64,000 bases of DNA from assembly GCF_002291425.1 (NCBI RefSeq), contig NZ_CP014136.1, forward strand, positions 4,402,001-4,466,000. Direction: 5' to 3'. Below are positions 19,479 through 31,238 of this stretch, piece after piece. A program made the position numbers and the translations under genes. The notes below the pieces were generated by a model. It did not search any database. It was given only the letters and a program-made list of their open reading frames with translations, and was not told where the DNA came from. The stretch comes from Gibbsiella quercinecans. Lineage in GTDB: Bacteria > Pseudomonadota > Gammaproteobacteria > Enterobacterales > Enterobacteriaceae. Every line of letters starts with the position of its first letter. Positions within the stretch are counted from its first letter, which is position 1.

Positions 19479-20824
19479 TTGATATCAAACGTACTGCCGA
19501 AATGCACCCGCTGACCTGGCGGCTGCGCGACGATCACCAGCCGGTGTGGCTGGATGAGTACCGCAGCAAAAACGGTTATGCCGGGGCGGAAAAAGCGCTC
19601 AAGGGCTTGGCGCCGGAAGAGATCGTCAATCAGGTGAAAGACGCCGGCCTGAAAGGCCGTGGTGGTGCAGGGTTCTCCACCGGCTTGAAATGGAGCCTGA
19701 TGCCGAAAGACGAATCCATGAACATCCGTTACCTGCTGTGTAACGCTGATGAAATGGAGCCGGGCACCTATAAAGACCGTCTGCTGATGGAGCAACTGCC
19801 ACACCTGTTGGTGGAAGGCATGTTGATCTCCGCCTTCGCGCTGAAGGCCTACCGCGGCTACATCTTCCTGCGCGGTGAATACGTGGAGGCGGCCAAACAT
19901 CTGCGCCGCGCCATCGCCGAAGCCACCGAAGCGGGCTTCCTGGGTAAAAACATCCTGGGCAGCGGCTTTGATCTGGAGCTGTTTGTTCACACTGGCGCCG
20001 GCCGTTACATCTGCGGCGAAGAAACCGCGCTGATCAACTCGCTGGAAGGGCGCCGCGCCAACCCGCGCTCCAAACCGCCGTTCCCGGCCTCTGCCGGCGT
20101 GTGGGGCAAACCGACCTGCGTCAACAACGTAGAAACCCTGTGCAACGTGCCGGCCATCCTGGCTAACGGCGTGGAGTGGTACCAGGGGATTTCCGCCGGC
20201 AAAAGCAACGATGCCGGCACCAAGCTGATGGGATTCTCCGGCCGGGTGAAAAACCCCGGCGTCTGGGAACTGCCGTTTGGCACCACGGCGCGCGAAATTC
20301 TGGAAGATTACGCCGGCGGTATGCGCGACGGCCTGAAGTTCAAAGCCTGGCAGCCGGGCGGCGCCGGCACCGACTTCCTGACGGCGGATCACCTCGATCT
20401 GCCAATGGATTTCGAGCACATCGGCAAAGCCGGCAGCCGTCTGGGGACGGCGTTGGCCATGGCGGTGGATCACGAAATCGGCATGGTGTCGTTGGTGCGT
20501 AATCTGGAAGAGTTTTTCGCCCGTGAATCCTGCGGCTGGTGTACGCCGTGCCGCGACGGCCTGCCGTGGAGCGTCAAGATCCTGCGGGCGCTGGAAAAAG
20601 GCGAAGGGCAACCCGGGGATATCGAAACCCTTGAGCAGCTTTGCCGCTTCCTGGGCCCGGGCAAAACCTTCTGCGCCCACGCGCCAGGTGCCGTAGAGCC
20701 ACTGCAAAGCGCAATTAAATATTTCCGTGACGAGTTCGAAGCGGGCATCGCCGTGCAGCACTTTAGCAATGCACATGCGATCGGCGGTATTCAGCCGAAC
20801 AACTTGCTGAAGCAACGCTGGTAA
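19475..20824 (+). CDS. nuoF: NADH-quinone oxidoreductase subunit F (NADH and FMN site)
   Basis: A 449-residue flavoprotein that oxidises NADH. It shows the NADH/FMN-binding glycine-rich segments [16 protein letters not shown] and [19 protein letters not shown], and the N3 4Fe-4S ligands in [12 protein letters not shown] plus a later cysteine in KTFCAHAPG. The ATG overlaps the nuoE stop (ATGA). Confidence 0.98.
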   Translation: MIDIKRTAEMHPLTWRLRDDHQPVWLDEYRSKNGYAGAEKALKGLAPEEIVNQVKDAGLKGRGGAGFSTGLKWSLMPKDESMNIRYLLCNADEMEPGTYKDRLLMEQLPHLLVEGMLISAFALKAYRGYIFLRGEYVEAAKHLRRAIAEATEAGFLGKNILGSGFDLELFVHTGAGRYICGEETALINSLEGRRANPRSKPPFPASAGVWGKPTCVNNVETLCNVPAILANGVEWYQGISAGKSNDAGTKLMGFSGRVKNPGVWELPFGTTAREILEDYAGGMRDGLKFKAWQPGGAGTDFLTADHLDLPMDFEHIGKAGSRLGTALAMAVDHEIGMVSLVRNLEEFFARESCGWCTPCRDGLPWSVKILRALEKGEGQPGDIETLEQLCRFLGPGKTFCAHAPGAVEPLQSAIKYFRDEFEAGIAVQHFSNAHAIGGIQPNNLLKQRW

Positions 20825-20837
20825 ACAGCCGCTTCCG

Positions 20838-20854
20838 GGCGCGCTGAGCGCGCC
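20838..20854 (+). other. GC hairpin in the nuoF-nuoG gap
   Basis: GGCGCGC / GCGCGCC with a 3-base loop lies in the 93-base spacer, the same size as the nuoB-nuoC gap. There is no T-run, so an mRNA-stability element is more likely than a terminator. Confidence 0.45.
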
Positions 20855-20917
20855 TTGCACGGCCGAATTTTTGATTAACGCCTGTCGTAAGGCAGGCCAC
20901 TTGGAAGCATGCTGACT

Positions 20918-23653
20918 ATGGCTACGATTCATGTAGACGGCAAAGAATACGACGTCGACGGAGCAGACAACCTGTTGCAGGCTTGTCTCTCTCTTGGCCT
21001 TGATATTCCTTACTTTTGCTGGCACCCGGCGCTCGGCAGCGTCGGCGCTTGCCGCCAATGTGCGGTGAAGCAATATCAAAACGCGGAAGATACGCGCGGC
21101 CGTTTGGTGATGTCCTGTATGACGCCGGCAGCCGATGGTACCTTTATTTCCATCGACGATGCCGAAGCGAAACAGTTCCGTGAAAGCGTGGTTGAGTGGC
21201 TGATGACCAACCACCCGCACGATTGCCCGGTGTGTGAAGAAGGCGGCAACTGCCACCTGCAGGATATGACGGTAATGACCGGGCACAGTTTCCGCCGTTA
21301 TCGCTTTACCAAACGCACCCACCAGAACCAGGAACTGGGGCCGTTCATTTCCCACGAAATGAACCGTTGCATCGCCTGTTACCGCTGCGTGCGCTATTAC
21401 AAAGATTATGCCGACGGCACGGATTTTGGCGTTTACGGCGCCCACGACAACGTCTACTTCGGCCGCCCGGAAAGCGGCGTGCTGGAAAGCGAGTTTTCCG
21501 GCAACCTGGTGGAAGTGTGCCCGACCGGCGTGTTCACCGACAAAACCCATTCCGAACGCTACAACCGCAAATGGGACATGCAGTTTGCGCCCAGCATCTG
21601 CCAGCAGTGCAGCATCGGCTGTAATACCAGCCCGGGCGAGCGCTATGGCGAGCTGCGCCGCATCGAAAACCGCTACAACGGCAGCGTTAACCACTACTTC
21701 CTGTGCGATCGCGGGCGTTTCGGTTACGGCTACGTCAACCTGAAAGACCGTCCGCGCCAGCCGCAGCAGCGCCGCGGCGAAGATTGGATCACGCTGAACG
21801 CCGAGCAAGCGATGCAGGGGGCGGCGGACATTCTGCGCCAGGCGAAGAAGACCATCGGTATCGGCTCGCCGCGCGCCAGCCTGGAAAGCAACTTTGCGCT
21901 GCGTGAACTGGTCGGGGCGGAAAACTTCTACACCGGTATCGCCAGCGCCGAACAGCGCCGGCTGGCGCTGATGCTGAACGTGCTGCAAAACAGCGGCGTT
22001 TATACCCCGGCCCTGCGCGAAATCGAAAGCTACGACGCCGTGCTGATCCTGGGCGAAGATCTGACCCAAACCGGCGCGCGCATTGCGTTGGCGGTGCGCC
22101 AGGCAGTGAAAGGCAAAGCCCGGGCGATGGCGGCGGCGCAGCGCGTCGCCGACTGGCAGATTGCGGCGGTGCAGAACATCGGCCAGCACGCCAAGCACCC
22201 GCTGTTCGTCACCAACGTGGATAACACCCGCCTGGACGACATTGCGGCCTGGAACTACCGGGCGCCGGTGGATGAGCAGGCTCGGCTGGGCTTCGCCATC
22301 GCCCATGCGCTGGATGCGGTGGCGCCGGCCGTCAGCGATCTGGCCGCCGGGCTGGATAAGAAAATCGACGTTATCGTGCAGGCGCTGGCCGGTGCGCAGA
22401 AACCGCTGATCGTGACCGGCAGCAACGCCGGCAGCGAAGCGATTATCGAAGCCGCCGCCAATATCGCCAAAGCGCTGAAAGGGCGCGGAGTTGACGTTGG
22501 CATCACCTTCGTCGCCAGCGCCGCCAACAGTATGGGCCTGGCCATGATGGGCGGCGGGGCGCTTGACGACGCTCTGGCGCTGTTGGCCGAGGGTAGCGCT
22601 GATACGGCGATCGTGATGGAAAACGATCTGTACCGCCATGCGCCAGCGGAGAAGGTGGATGCCGCGCTGGCGCAGGTCAATAACCTGATCGTGGCCGATC
22701 ATCAACGCACCGCCATTATGGAAAAGGCCGATTTAATCCTGTCTGCGGCCAGCTTTGCTGAAAGCGACGGCACCCTGATTAACCAGGAAGGCCGCGCTCA
22801 ACGCTTCTTCCAGGTGTACGATCCCGCCTACTACGACGATGCCGGGAAAAACGTGCGCAGCATTATGCTGGAAAGCTGGCGCTGGCTGCACTCGCTGCAC
22901 TCCACCTATACCAGCCGCCAGGTCGACTGGACGCAGCTCGATCATGTGATCGATGCCTGCGCCGAGGCGCTGCCGCAGTTGAAAGGTATGGTGGATGCCG
23001 CGCCGGACGCCACGTTCCGCATTCGCGGCCAGAAGCTGGCGCGTTCACCGCACCGTTACAGCGGCCGCACGGCGATGCGCGCGAATATCAGCGTGCACGA
23101 GCCGCGCCAGCCGCAGGATAAAGACACGATGTTTGCTTTCTCGATGGAAGGGAACAACAGCCCGCTGGCCGACCGCCAGCAGATCCCATTCGCCTGGGCG
23201 CCAGGCTGGAACTCACCGCAAGCCTGGAACAAATTCCAGGCCGAAGTGGGCGGCAAGCTGCGCCATGGCGATCCGGGCGTGCGGCTGATTGAAGCGGGGG
23301 AGGGCAGCCTGGATTATTTCACCCAGGTGCCGGCCGCGTTCAACGCCGAGGGTTGGCGCGTGGCGCCGTATTACCACCTGTTCGGCAGCGATGAGATGTC
23401 GCAGCGTTCCCCGGTGATTCAGCAGCGTATGCCGCAGGCCTACGTGGCGGTTAATCCGGCGGACGCGGCACAGCTGGGCGTTAACGCTGGCGCGATGGTG
23501 GAGTTTAACTGCGCCGGCCAGCAGTTGCGCCTGCCGGTGCGCCTGAGCGAAGGCCTTGCGCCGGGCCAGCTTGGCCTGCCGTTGGGGCTGCCGGGGATCC
23601 CGCCGGTGCTGGTAGGGACGAAGGTTGAGAATCTGCGGGAGGCGGCACGATGA
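20918..23653 (+). CDS. nuoG: NADH-quinone oxidoreductase subunit G
   Basis: The 911-residue large Fe-S subunit. N-terminal 2Fe-2S (N1b): C34, C45, C48, C67. N5: H98, C102, C105, C111. N4: the CIACYRC region with a later CPTG cysteine. It also has the extra N7 motif CQQCSIGC with a distant cysteine (FLCDRG), as in E. coli and Thermus. A molybdopterin-oxidoreductase-like domain without cofactor follows. I start at ATG 20918 ([11 protein letters not shown]): the GGAAG site is 10 bases away, while ATG 20909 would be only one base from it. Confidence 0.97.
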   Translation: MATIHVDGKEYDVDGADNLLQACLSLGLDIPYFCWHPALGSVGACRQCAVKQYQNAEDTRGRLVMSCMTPAADGTFISIDDAEAKQFRESVVEWLMTNHPHDCPVCEEGGNCHLQDMTVMTGHSFRRYRFTKRTHQNQELGPFISHEMNRCIACYRCVRYYKDYADGTDFGVYGAHDNVYFGRPESGVLESEFSGNLVEVCPTGVFTDKTHSERYNRKWDMQFAPSICQQCSIGCNTSPGERYGELRRIENRYNGSVNHYFLCDRGRFGYGYVNLKDRPRQPQQRRGEDWITLNAEQAMQGAADILRQAKKTIGIGSPRASLESNFALRELVGAENFYTGIASAEQRRLALMLNVLQNSGVYTPALREIESYDAVLILGEDLTQTGARIALAVRQAVKGKARAMAAAQRVADWQIAAVQNIGQHAKHPLFVTNVDNTRLDDIAAWNYRAPVDEQARLGFAIAHALDAVAPAVSDLAAGLDKKIDVIVQALAGAQKPLIVTGSNAGSEAIIEAAANIAKALKGRGVDVGITFVASAANSMGLAMMGGGALDDALALLAEGSADTAIVMENDLYRHAPAEKVDAALAQVNNLIVADHQRTAIMEKADLILSAASFAESDGTLINQEGRAQRFFQVYDPAYYDDAGKNVRSIMLESWRWLHSLHSTYTSRQVDWTQLDHVIDACAEALPQLKGMVDAAPDATFRIRGQKLARSPHRYSGRTAMRANISVHEPRQPQDKDTMFAFSMEGNNSPLADRQQIPFAWAPGWNSPQAWNKFQAEVGGKLRHGDPGVRLIEAGEGSLDYFTQVPAAFNAEGWRVAPYYHLFGSDEMSQRSPVIQQRMPQAYVAVNPADAAQLGVNAGAMVEFNCAGQQLRLPVRLSEGLAPGQLGLPLGLPGIPPVLVGTKVENLREAAR

Positions 23654-24627
23654 GCTGGTTAACCCCTGAGGTGATCGCCATTCTGATCGCCATCCTGAAA
23701 GCGGTAGTCATTCTGTTGGTCGTGGTGACCTGCGGGGCATTCATGAGCTTTGGCGAACGCCGTCTGCTCGGGCTGTTCCAGAACCGTTACGGGCCAAACC
23801 GTGTCGGCTGGGGCGGTTCCCTGCAGCTGGTCGCCGATATGATCAAAATGTTCTTCAAAGAGGATTGGGTGCCGGCGTTCTCTGACCGGGTGATTTTCAC
23901 CCTGGCGCCGATGATCGCCTTCACCTCTTTGTTGCTGTCGTTTGCCATTGTGCCGGTCAGCCCGACCTGGGCGGTGTCCGATCTTAACATTGGTATTTTG
24001 TTCTTCCTGATGATGGCGGGCCTGGCAGTGTATGCCGTGCTGTTTGCCGGCTGGTCAAGCAATAACAAATACTCGCTGTTGGGGGCAATGCGTGCTTCGG
24101 CGCAAACCCTGAGCTATGAAGTGTTCATCGGGCTGTCGCTGATGGGCGTGGTGGCGCAGGCCGGCTCCTTCAATATGCAGGCGATAGTGGAGTCGCAGGC
24201 GCACCTGTGGAATGTGATCCCGCAGTTCTTCGGCTTCCTGACCTTTGCCATCGCCGGCGTTGCGGTGTGCCACCGCCACCCGTTTGACCAACCGGAAGCG
24301 GAACAGGAGCTGGCGGACGGTTACCATATTGAATATTCCGGCATGAAGTTCGGCCTGTTCTTCGTCGGGGAATACATCGGTATCGTGACCGTTTCGGCCC
24401 TGATTGTGACGCTGTTCTTTGGCGGCTGGCATGGCCCGTTCCTGCCGCCGTTTATCTGGTTTGCGCTGAAAACGGCGTTCTTCATGATGATGTTCATTCT
24501 GATCCGCGCCGCGCTGCCGCGCCCGCGCTATGACCAAGTGATGGCCTTCGGCTGGAAGATCTGCCTGCCGTTAACGCTGCTGAACCTGCTGGCGACCGCC
24601 GCGGTCATTTTGTATAACGCGAATTAA
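23650..24627 (+). CDS. nuoH: NADH-quinone oxidoreductase subunit H
   Basis: A 325-residue membrane subunit of eight helices linking the peripheral arm to the proton-pumping arm and forming part of the quinone tunnel. Conserved loops are visible: [30 protein letters not shown], and the acidic loop [26 protein letters not shown] (about residues 210-235). It overlaps nuoG by four bases. Confidence 0.98.
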   Translation: MSWLTPEVIAILIAILKAVVILLVVVTCGAFMSFGERRLLGLFQNRYGPNRVGWGGSLQLVADMIKMFFKEDWVPAFSDRVIFTLAPMIAFTSLLLSFAIVPVSPTWAVSDLNIGILFFLMMAGLAVYAVLFAGWSSNNKYSLLGAMRASAQTLSYEVFIGLSLMGVVAQAGSFNMQAIVESQAHLWNVIPQFFGFLTFAIAGVAVCHRHPFDQPEAEQELADGYHIEYSGMKFGLFFVGEYIGIVTVSALIVTLFFGGWHGPFLPPFIWFALKTAFFMMMFILIRAALPRPRYDQVMAFGWKICLPLTLLNLLATAAVILYNAN

Positions 24628-24642
24628 AGGGGTGAATGAACC

Positions 24643-25185
24643 ATGACATTGAAAGAGTTAGTGGTTGGTTTCGCCACCCAGGTGCGCAGCATTTGGATGA
24701 TTGGCCTGCATGCCTTTGCCAAACGTGAAACCCGCATGTATCCGGAAGAACCGGTTTATCTGCCGCCGCGTTACCGCGGCCGTATCGTGCTCACGCGCGA
24801 TCCGGACGGCGAGGAGCGATGCGTTGCCTGTAACCTGTGTGCGGTAGCGTGCCCGGTAGGCTGCATCTCGCTGCAAAAGGCCGAGATGAAAGACGGCCGC
24901 TGGTATCCGGAATTTTTCCGCATCAACTTCTCACGCTGCATTTTCTGCGGGCTGTGCGAGGAAGCCTGCCCGACGACGGCCATCCAGCTCACGCCGGATT
25001 TTGAGATGGGGGAATTCAAACGCCAGGATCTGGTGTATGAAAAGACGGATTTGTTGATCTCGGGTCCGGGTAAATATCCGGAATATAACTTCTACCGGAT
25101 GGCCGGTATGGCGATTGACGGCAAAGCCAAAGGCGAAGCCGAAAACGAAGCCAAGCCGATTGACGTCAAAGGTCTATTGCCCTAA
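24643..25185 (+). CDS. nuoI: NADH-quinone oxidoreductase subunit I (clusters N6a/N6b)
   Basis: A 180-residue ferredoxin-like subunit with two 4Fe-4S motifs, [15 protein letters not shown] and [16 protein letters not shown], that pass electrons from NuoG toward NuoB. An amphipathic N-terminal helix ([18 protein letters not shown]) contacts the membrane. It has a normal length. Confidence 0.98.
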   Translation: MTLKELVVGFATQVRSIWMIGLHAFAKRETRMYPEEPVYLPPRYRGRIVLTRDPDGEERCVACNLCAVACPVGCISLQKAEMKDGRWYPEFFRINFSRCIFCGLCEEACPTTAIQLTPDFEMGEFKRQDLVYEKTDLLISGPGKYPEYNFYRMAGMAIDGKAKGEAENEAKPIDVKGLLP

Positions 25186-25199
25186 GGAGCAAGCTGAGC

Positions 25200-25760
25200 A
25201 TGGAAATTGCCTTTTATCTGGCAGGTCTGATTGCGGTTCTCGCGACGCTTCGCGTGATTACGCACACCAACCCTGTGCATGCGCTGCTGTACCTGATCGT
25301 TTCATTACTGGCGATTGCGGCAGTCTTTTTCTCGCTGGGCGCCTATTTTGCCGGCGCGCTGGAAATCATCGTCTACGCGGGCGCCATTATGGTGCTGTTC
25401 GTGTTCGTGGTGATGATGCTGAACCTGGGCAGTGCGGTGCAGCAGCAGGAACGCGAATGGCTGCGGCCGGTGGTCTGGATCGGCCCCGGCGTGCTGTCGC
25501 TGTTGCTGTTGGCGGTATTGATTGTGGCCATTCGCAGCGTGTCCGATCAGGGCATCAGCGGCGATATGGTGGATGCCAAAGCGGTGGGGATCAGCCTGTT
25601 CGGCCCTTACGTGCTGGCGGTTGAACTGGCCTCAATGCTGCTGTTGGCGGGGTTGGTTGTTGCCTTCCACATTGGCCGTGAACACAAACCGGGCGAGGTA
25701 TTGAGCAATGCCACCGCCGGTGGCGAAATGGCGAGAAGAAAATCGGAGGAACAAGCATGA
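25200..25760 (+). CDS. nuoJ: NADH-quinone oxidoreductase subunit J
   Basis: A 186-residue membrane subunit with five predicted helices. The third, around [16 protein letters not shown], carries the conserved tyrosine/glycine region of the helix that changes shape during coupling. The ATG is 14 bases after nuoI and the end overlaps nuoK. Confidence 0.97.
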   Translation: MEIAFYLAGLIAVLATLRVITHTNPVHALLYLIVSLLAIAAVFFSLGAYFAGALEIIVYAGAIMVLFVFVVMMLNLGSAVQQQEREWLRPVVWIGPGVLSLLLLAVLIVAIRSVSDQGISGDMVDAKAVGISLFGPYVLAVELASMLLLAGLVVAFHIGREHKPGEVLSNATAGGEMARRKSEEQA

Positions 25761-26059
25761 TCCCTCTCCAACATGGTTTGATCCTGGCGGCGATTCTGTT
25801 TGTGCTTGGGCTGACCGGGCTGCTGGTGCGCCGCAACCTGCTGTTTATGCTGATCAGCCTTGAAGTGATGATTAACGCCGCGGCGTTGGCGTTTATCGTG
25901 GCGGGAAGCTACTGGGGCCAGGCGGACGGGCAGGTGATGTATATCCTGGCGATCAGCCTGGCGGCGGCCGAAGCCAGCATTGGCCTGGCGCTGCTGCTCC
26001 AGCTTTACCGTCGCCGTCACACCCTGAATATTGATACAGTCAGTGAGATGCGCGGATGA
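25757..26059 (+). CDS. nuoK: NADH-quinone oxidoreductase subunit K
   Basis: A 100-residue, three-helix membrane subunit with the conserved buried glutamates in [14 protein letters not shown] and [13 protein letters not shown] that form part of the proton path. The length is identical to E. coli. It overlaps both nuoJ and nuoL by four bases. Confidence 0.98.
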   Translation: MIPLQHGLILAAILFVLGLTGLLVRRNLLFMLISLEVMINAAALAFIVAGSYWGQADGQVMYILAISLAAAEASIGLALLLQLYRRRHTLNIDTVSEMRG

Positions 26060-27903
26060 ACCTATTATATTTAACTATTCTGCTACCGCTGATCGGGTTT
26101 CTGCTGTTGGCATTCTCCCGCGGCCGCTGGTCCGAAAACACATCGGCGACCATCGGCGTGGGTTCCGTCGGCTTGGCGGCACTGGTAACGGTGTTTGTGG
26201 CCATCGGTTTTCTTGGTCAACAAGCCACCGGCGCGCAGGTGTTCGAGCAAAGCCTGTGGAACTGGATGGCCGTCGGCAACTTCAATATCGGCTTTAACCT
26301 GGCGCTGGATGGCCTGTCGCTGACGATGCTGGGGGTTGTGACCGGCGTCGGCTTCTTCATCCACATGTTCGCTTCCTGGTACATGCGCGGCGAAGAAGGC
26401 TATTCGCGTTTCTTTGCCTACACCAACCTGTTTATCGCCAGCATGGTGGTATTGGTACTGGCGGATAACCTGTTGCTGATGTACCTGGGCTGGGAAGGCG
26501 TGGGCCTGTGCAGCTATCTGTTGATCGGCTTCTATTACAAAGATCCGCACAACGGCGCGGCGGCCATGAAGGCGTTTATCGTCACCCGCGTCGGTGATGT
26601 GTTCCTGGCCTTCGCACTGTTCATTCTCTACCACGAGCTGGGCACGCTGAACTTCCGTGAGCTGATAGTGCTGGCGCCGCAAAAACTGGCAGTGGGCGAT
26701 CCGGCCATCACCTGGGCGGCGCTGATGCTGCTGGGCGGGGCGGTGGGTAAATCTGCCCAGTTGCCGCTGCAAACCTGGCTGGCGGACGCGATGGCCGGCC
26801 CAACGCCGGTGTCCGCGTTGATCCACGCCGCCACCATGGTGACCGCGGGCGTTTACCTGATCGCCCGTACGCATGGCCTGTTCCTGATGGCGCCGGAAGT
26901 GCTGCACCTGGTGGGGATCGTTGGGGCGGTGACCTTGCTGCTGGCCGGCTTTGCCGCGCTGGTGCAAACCGACATCAAACGCGTGCTTGCCTATTCCACC
27001 ATGAGCCAGATCGGCTATATGTTCCTGGCGCTGGGCGTGCAGGCGTGGGACGCGGCGATTTTCCACCTGATGACGCACGCGTTCTTCAAAGCGCTGCTGT
27101 TCCTGTCTTCCGGTTCGGTGATTCTGGCCTGCCACCACGAGCAGAACATTTTCAAAATGGGCGGCCTGCGCAAGAGCATTCCGCTGGTCTACGTGTGCTT
27201 CCTGGTGGGGGGCGCGGCGCTGTCGGCGCTGCCGCTGATTACCGCCGGCTTCTTCAGTAAGGATGAAATTCTGGCGGGGGCGATGGCCAACGGCCATATC
27301 AACCTGATGCTGGCGGGGCTGATCGGCGCGTTTATGACGTCGCTGTACACCTTCCGGATGATTTTCATCGTGTTCCATGGCGAAGAAAAAATCAAAGCGC
27401 ACGCGGGGCGGGGGATTACCCACCACCTGCCGCTGCTGGTTCTGCTGGTGTTGTCCACCTTTGTCGGGGCGCTGATTGTGCCGCCATTGCAAGGGGTGCT
27501 GCCGGAAAGGGCCGAGCTGGCGCACGGTTCCATGCTGACGTTGGAAATCACCTCCGGCATCGTCGCCATTATCGGCATCGTGCTGGCGGCCGTCTTGTGG
27601 CTCGGCAAACGTAGCCTGGTCAATAGCGTGGCGGCTAGCGCGCCGGGCCGTTTCTTCTCCGTCTGGTGGTTCCATGCCTGGGGCTTTGACTGGTTGTACG
27701 ACAAACTGTTCGTCAGGCCGTATCTGGGAATCGCCCGTTTGCTGCAGCGCGATCCGCTGGACCGCCTGATGAATCTGCCAGCCGTGTTCGCCCGCTTCGG
27801 GAATCGTGGCCTGACGGTATCGGAGAATGGTCAGGTGCGGTGGTATATCGCATCGATGGGTGTGGGTGCAGTGGTCGTCTTGGCGCTGTTGATTTGGGTT
27901 TAA
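26056..27903 (+). CDS. nuoL: NADH-quinone oxidoreductase subunit L (antiporter-like)
   Basis: A 615-residue distal proton-pumping subunit related to Mrp antiporters. Conserved pieces: the glutamate in [19 protein letters not shown], the lysine in [20 protein letters not shown], and [20 protein letters not shown]. The C-terminal 90 residues form the long lateral helix and last membrane helix. E. coli NuoL has 613 residues. Confidence 0.98.
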   Translation: MNLLYLTILLPLIGFLLLAFSRGRWSENTSATIGVGSVGLAALVTVFVAIGFLGQQATGAQVFEQSLWNWMAVGNFNIGFNLALDGLSLTMLGVVTGVGFFIHMFASWYMRGEEGYSRFFAYTNLFIASMVVLVLADNLLLMYLGWEGVGLCSYLLIGFYYKDPHNGAAAMKAFIVTRVGDVFLAFALFILYHELGTLNFRELIVLAPQKLAVGDPAITWAALMLLGGAVGKSAQLPLQTWLADAMAGPTPVSALIHAATMVTAGVYLIARTHGLFLMAPEVLHLVGIVGAVTLLLAGFAALVQTDIKRVLAYSTMSQIGYMFLALGVQAWDAAIFHLMTHAFFKALLFLSSGSVILACHHEQNIFKMGGLRKSIPLVYVCFLVGGAALSALPLITAGFFSKDEILAGAMANGHINLMLAGLIGAFMTSLYTFRMIFIVFHGEEKIKAHAGRGITHHLPLLVLLVLSTFVGALIVPPLQGVLPERAELAHGSMLTLEITSGIVAIIGIVLAAVLWLGKRSLVNSVAASAPGRFFSVWWFHAWGFDWLYDKLFVRPYLGIARLLQRDPLDRLMNLPAVFARFGNRGLTVSENGQVRWYIASMGVGAVVVLALLIWV

Positions 27904-27998
27904 CGAATAATTTAAACAAACGCATTTTGGGTTTGGCCCTTGGTGAGCAGGGGCCTGATACAGACTTTAGATTATTCAGATAAGGGACACAAAACGCC

Positions 27999-29528
27999 AT
28001 GCTATTACCTTGGCTAATTCTTCTCCCCTTTATTGGCGGCCTGCTGTGCTGGCAGTGCGAGCGCTTTGGCACGAAGATGCCACGCTGGATCGCCTTGATT
28101 GCCATGGGGCTGACACTGGTGCTCTCGCTGCTGCTGTGGCTGCAGGGCGGCTATACGTTGACCACGCCGCAGGGTATTCCGCAGTGGCAGGAAACATTTG
28201 TTCTGCCGTGGATCCCGCGCTTTGGTATTTCCATTCATCTGGCGCTGGACGGCCTGTCGCTGCTGATGGTGGTCTTGACCGGGCTGCTGGGCGTGCTGGC
28301 GATCCTGTGCTCCTGGAATGAGATCCAGAAATACCAGGGGTTCTTCCACCTCAACTTGCTGTGGATCCTGGGTGGTGTCATCGGCGTGTTTCTTGCCATC
28401 GACATGTTCCTGTTCTTCTTCTTCTGGGAAATGATGCTGGTGCCGATGTACTTCCTGATTGCCCTGTGGGGCCATAAGGCATCGGACGGTAAAACACGTA
28501 TTAGCGCCGCGACCAAATTCTTCATCTATACCCAGGCCAGCGGCTTGGTGATGCTGATTGCCATTTTGGGCCTGGTGTTTGTGCACTATAACAACACCGG
28601 CGTGTGGACCTTCAACTATGAGGATCTGCTAAGCACGCCGATGTCGCACCATGTGGAATACCTGCTGATGCTGGGCTTCTTCATCGCCTTTGCGGTGAAA
28701 ATGCCGGTTGTGCCGTTGCACGGTTGGCTGCCGGACGCCCACAGCCAGGCGCCAACCGCCGGCTCGGTCGACCTGGCGGGGATCCTGCTGAAAACTGCGG
28801 CCTACGGCCTGTTGCGCTTTAGCCTGCCGCTGTTCCCGAACGCATCCCATGAGTTTGCGCCGATCGCCATGTGGCTGGGCGTGGTGGGGATTTTCTACGG
28901 CGCCTGGATGGCCTTTGCCCAAACCGACATCAAACGCCTGATTGCCTACACCTCGGTTTCCCACATGGGGTTTGTGCTGATCGCCATCTACACCGGCAGC
29001 CAACTGGCCTATCAGGGTGCGGTGATCCAGATGATTGCCCACGGCCTGTCGGCGGCCGGGATGTTCATTATCTGCGGCCAGCTTTACGAGCGCCTGCACA
29101 CCCGCGACATGCGCCAAATGGGCGGGCTGTGGGGCCGTATCAAGTATCTGCCGGCGCTATCGCTGTTCTTCGCCGTGGCAACGTTGGGGATGCCGGGCAC
29201 CGGTAACTTCGTCGGTGAATTCATGATCCTGTTCGGCAGCTTCCAGGTTGTGCCGGTCATTACCGTGATATCTACCTTCGGCCTGGTGTTCGCTTCAGTT
29301 TATTCGCTGATCATGATGCAGCGTGCCTACTATGGCGCGCCGAAATCCGAACAGCCGTTGCCGGGCATGACCGCGCGGGAATTGTTCATCATTCTGCTGC
29401 TGGCGGTATTGTTGGTGCTGCTCGGGTTCTTCCCGCAGCCGATTCTGGATACCTCGGCCACGGCGATGAGCAACGTGCAACATTGGTTTGGTTCGTCAGT
29501 TTCTGCAATTTCAACAACAAGGCCGTAA
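27999..29528 (+). CDS. nuoM: NADH-quinone oxidoreductase subunit M (antiporter-like)
   Basis: A 509-residue proton-pumping subunit, the same length as in E. coli. It has the glutamate in FFFWEMMLVPMYFLIALWG, the lysine in FAVKMPVVPLHGWLPDAHSQAPTAGS and the KRLIAYTSVSHMGFV helix. A 95-base gap separates it from nuoL. Confidence 0.98.
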   Translation: MLLPWLILLPFIGGLLCWQCERFGTKMPRWIALIAMGLTLVLSLLLWLQGGYTLTTPQGIPQWQETFVLPWIPRFGISIHLALDGLSLLMVVLTGLLGVLAILCSWNEIQKYQGFFHLNLLWILGGVIGVFLAIDMFLFFFFWEMMLVPMYFLIALWGHKASDGKTRISAATKFFIYTQASGLVMLIAILGLVFVHYNNTGVWTFNYEDLLSTPMSHHVEYLLMLGFFIAFAVKMPVVPLHGWLPDAHSQAPTAGSVDLAGILLKTAAYGLLRFSLPLFPNASHEFAPIAMWLGVVGIFYGAWMAFAQTDIKRLIAYTSVSHMGFVLIAIYTGSQLAYQGAVIQMIAHGLSAAGMFIICGQLYERLHTRDMRQMGGLWGRIKYLPALSLFFAVATLGMPGTGNFVGEFMILFGSFQVVPVITVISTFGLVFASVYSLIMMQRAYYGAPKSEQPLPGMTARELFIILLLAVLLVLLGFFPQPILDTSATAMSNVQHWFGSSVSAISTTRP

Positions 29529-29534
29529 TTCGCC

Positions 29535-30992
29535 ATGACAATAACTCCTCAACAACTGATCGCACTATTACCGCTGTTGATCGTCGGATTGACGGTGGTG
29601 GTTGTGATGCTAAGCATTGCGTGGCGACGCGACCACTTTATCAACGCCACGCTGGCAGTGGTTGGCCTCAACCTGGCGCTGCTTTCACTTTACTTTGTCG
29701 GCCAGGCAGGCCCGATGGATGTGACCCCGCTGCTGCGGGTTGACGGTTATTCCATGCTCTACACCGGCCTGGTGTTGATGGCCAGCCTGGCAACCTGTAC
29801 CTTCGCCTACCCGTGGCTGGTGGGGTATCCGGACAACCGTGAAGAGTTCTACCTGCTGGTGCTGATTGCCGCGATGGGCGGTATCCTGCTGGCGAGCGCC
29901 AATCACCTGGCTTCGCTGTTCATTGGTATTGAGCTGATTTCGCTGCCGCTGTTCGGGCTGGTGGGCTATGCCTACCGCCAGAAACGTTCGCTGGAAGCAG
30001 CCATCAAATACATGCTGCTGTCTGCGGCGGCGTCCAGCTTCCTGTTGTTCGGTATGGCGCTGCTGTATGCGGAATCCGGCGATTTGTCGCTGGCGATGCT
30101 CGGTAAAAGCCTGAGCGAGAACATGCTGCACCAGCCGTTGATTCTGGCGGGTATGGGCATGATGATCGTCGGCCTGGGCTTTAAGCTGTCATTGGTGCCG
30201 TTCCAACTGTGGACGCCCGATGTGTATCAGGGGGCGCCGGCACCGGTTTCCACCTTCCTGGCGACCGCCAGCAAGATCGCCATTTTTGCGGTGGTGATGC
30301 GCCTGTTCCTGTACGCCCCGGCGGCGGATAGCGATGCGTTGCGGATGGTACTGGCGATCATTGCCTTCTGCTCGATCCTGTTCGGCAACCTGATGGCGAT
30401 CAGCCAGACCAACATCAAGCGTTTGCTGGGTTACTCCTCCATTGCGCATCTGGGCTATCTGCTGGTGGCGCTGGTGGCGGTACAAACCCACCAGCTGTCG
30501 CTGGAAACCGTCGGCGTATACCTGGCCGGTTACCTGTTCAGCAGCCTGGGGGCCTTTGGCGTGGTCAGCCTGATGTCCAGCCCGTACCGTGGCCCGGACG
30601 CCGACTCTCTGTTCGCTTATCGCGGGCTGTTCTGGCACAAGCCGGTACTGTCGGCGGTCATGACGGTGATGATGCTGTCGTTGGCAGGGATCCCGATGAC
30701 GCTGGGCTTTATCGGTAAGTTCTTTGTTATCGCCACCGGCGTAAGCGCACACCAGTGGTGGTTGACCGGTGCCGTGGTGGTGGGCAGTGCGATCGGCCTG
30801 TATTATTATCTGCGTGTCACGGTGAGCCTGTACCTTAGCGCACCGGAAACACCGGTGCGTGATACGCCAAACAACTGGGCGTTGACGGCCGGTGGCGTCG
30901 TGGTGCTGATCTCTGCGGCGCTGGTGCTGTTTTTGGGGCTCTACCCGCAGCCGCTGATTAGCCTGGTTCAGTTGGCACAGCCGATGTTCTGA
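29535..30992 (+). CDS. nuoN: NADH-quinone oxidoreductase subunit N (antiporter-like)
   Basis: The last gene of the operon: a 485-residue proton-pumping subunit, as long as in E. coli. Conserved features are the glutamate in [18 protein letters not shown], the lysine in [23 protein letters not shown] and [17 protein letters not shown]. It lies six bases behind nuoM. Confidence 0.98.
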   Translation: MTITPQQLIALLPLLIVGLTVVVVMLSIAWRRDHFINATLAVVGLNLALLSLYFVGQAGPMDVTPLLRVDGYSMLYTGLVLMASLATCTFAYPWLVGYPDNREEFYLLVLIAAMGGILLASANHLASLFIGIELISLPLFGLVGYAYRQKRSLEAAIKYMLLSAAASSFLLFGMALLYAESGDLSLAMLGKSLSENMLHQPLILAGMGMMIVGLGFKLSLVPFQLWTPDVYQGAPAPVSTFLATASKIAIFAVVMRLFLYAPAADSDALRMVLAIIAFCSILFGNLMAISQTNIKRLLGYSSIAHLGYLLVALVAVQTHQLSLETVGVYLAGYLFSSLGAFGVVSLMSSPYRGPDADSLFAYRGLFWHKPVLSAVMTVMMLSLAGIPMTLGFIGKFFVIATGVSAHQWWLTGAVVVGSAIGLYYYLRVTVSLYLSAPETPVRDTPNNWALTAGGVVVLISAALVLFLGLYPQPLISLVQLAQPMF

Positions 30993-31019
30993 TCGCCGCT
31001 CGCCGGCTCAAGCGTAACG

Positions 31020-31051
31020 TGCCAGCCTGGTTTTACCGGCTGGCATTTTTT
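31020..31051 (+). terminator. Rho-independent terminator of the nuo operon
   Basis: Stem TGCCAGCC / GGCTGGCA (8 bp), loop of 10, then six T. It shares 22 identical bases (31035-31056) with the lrhA terminator at the other end of the operon. Confidence 0.93.
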
Positions 31052-31238
31052 ATGCCGAAAGTGACGGGGAAAACGGCGGTTGGCCTGCCAAGGGATATTG
31101 TGTTCTGCGCTGAATGGCGCGAAGATGCAGATGTTGTTTGCCTGGCTGATGCTTCACGCCGGGCGTGGCGCTGGGAGGCGTTTGTGCCCCGTTATCATAA
31201 ATAAAAAATGCCTGCTTGGGTGGTATTTAAGGGAAATC

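Noticed and set aside
19430-22705. A 1091-codon open frame antisense to nuoE-nuoG
   Set aside because: It runs opposite to three strongly conserved complex I genes; its histidine/arginine/glutamine-rich, repetitive translation is what GC-rich genes give on the reverse strand, and no ribosome site or family is seen.
26083-27675. A 530-codon open frame antisense to nuoL
   Set aside because: Same cause: a reverse-strand shadow of a conserved membrane-protein gene, full of Q, H and R.
31019-31204. A 61-codon frame over the nuoN terminator
   Set aside because: It begins inside the terminator hairpin and overlaps the leader of the DMT permease; not a plausible gene.
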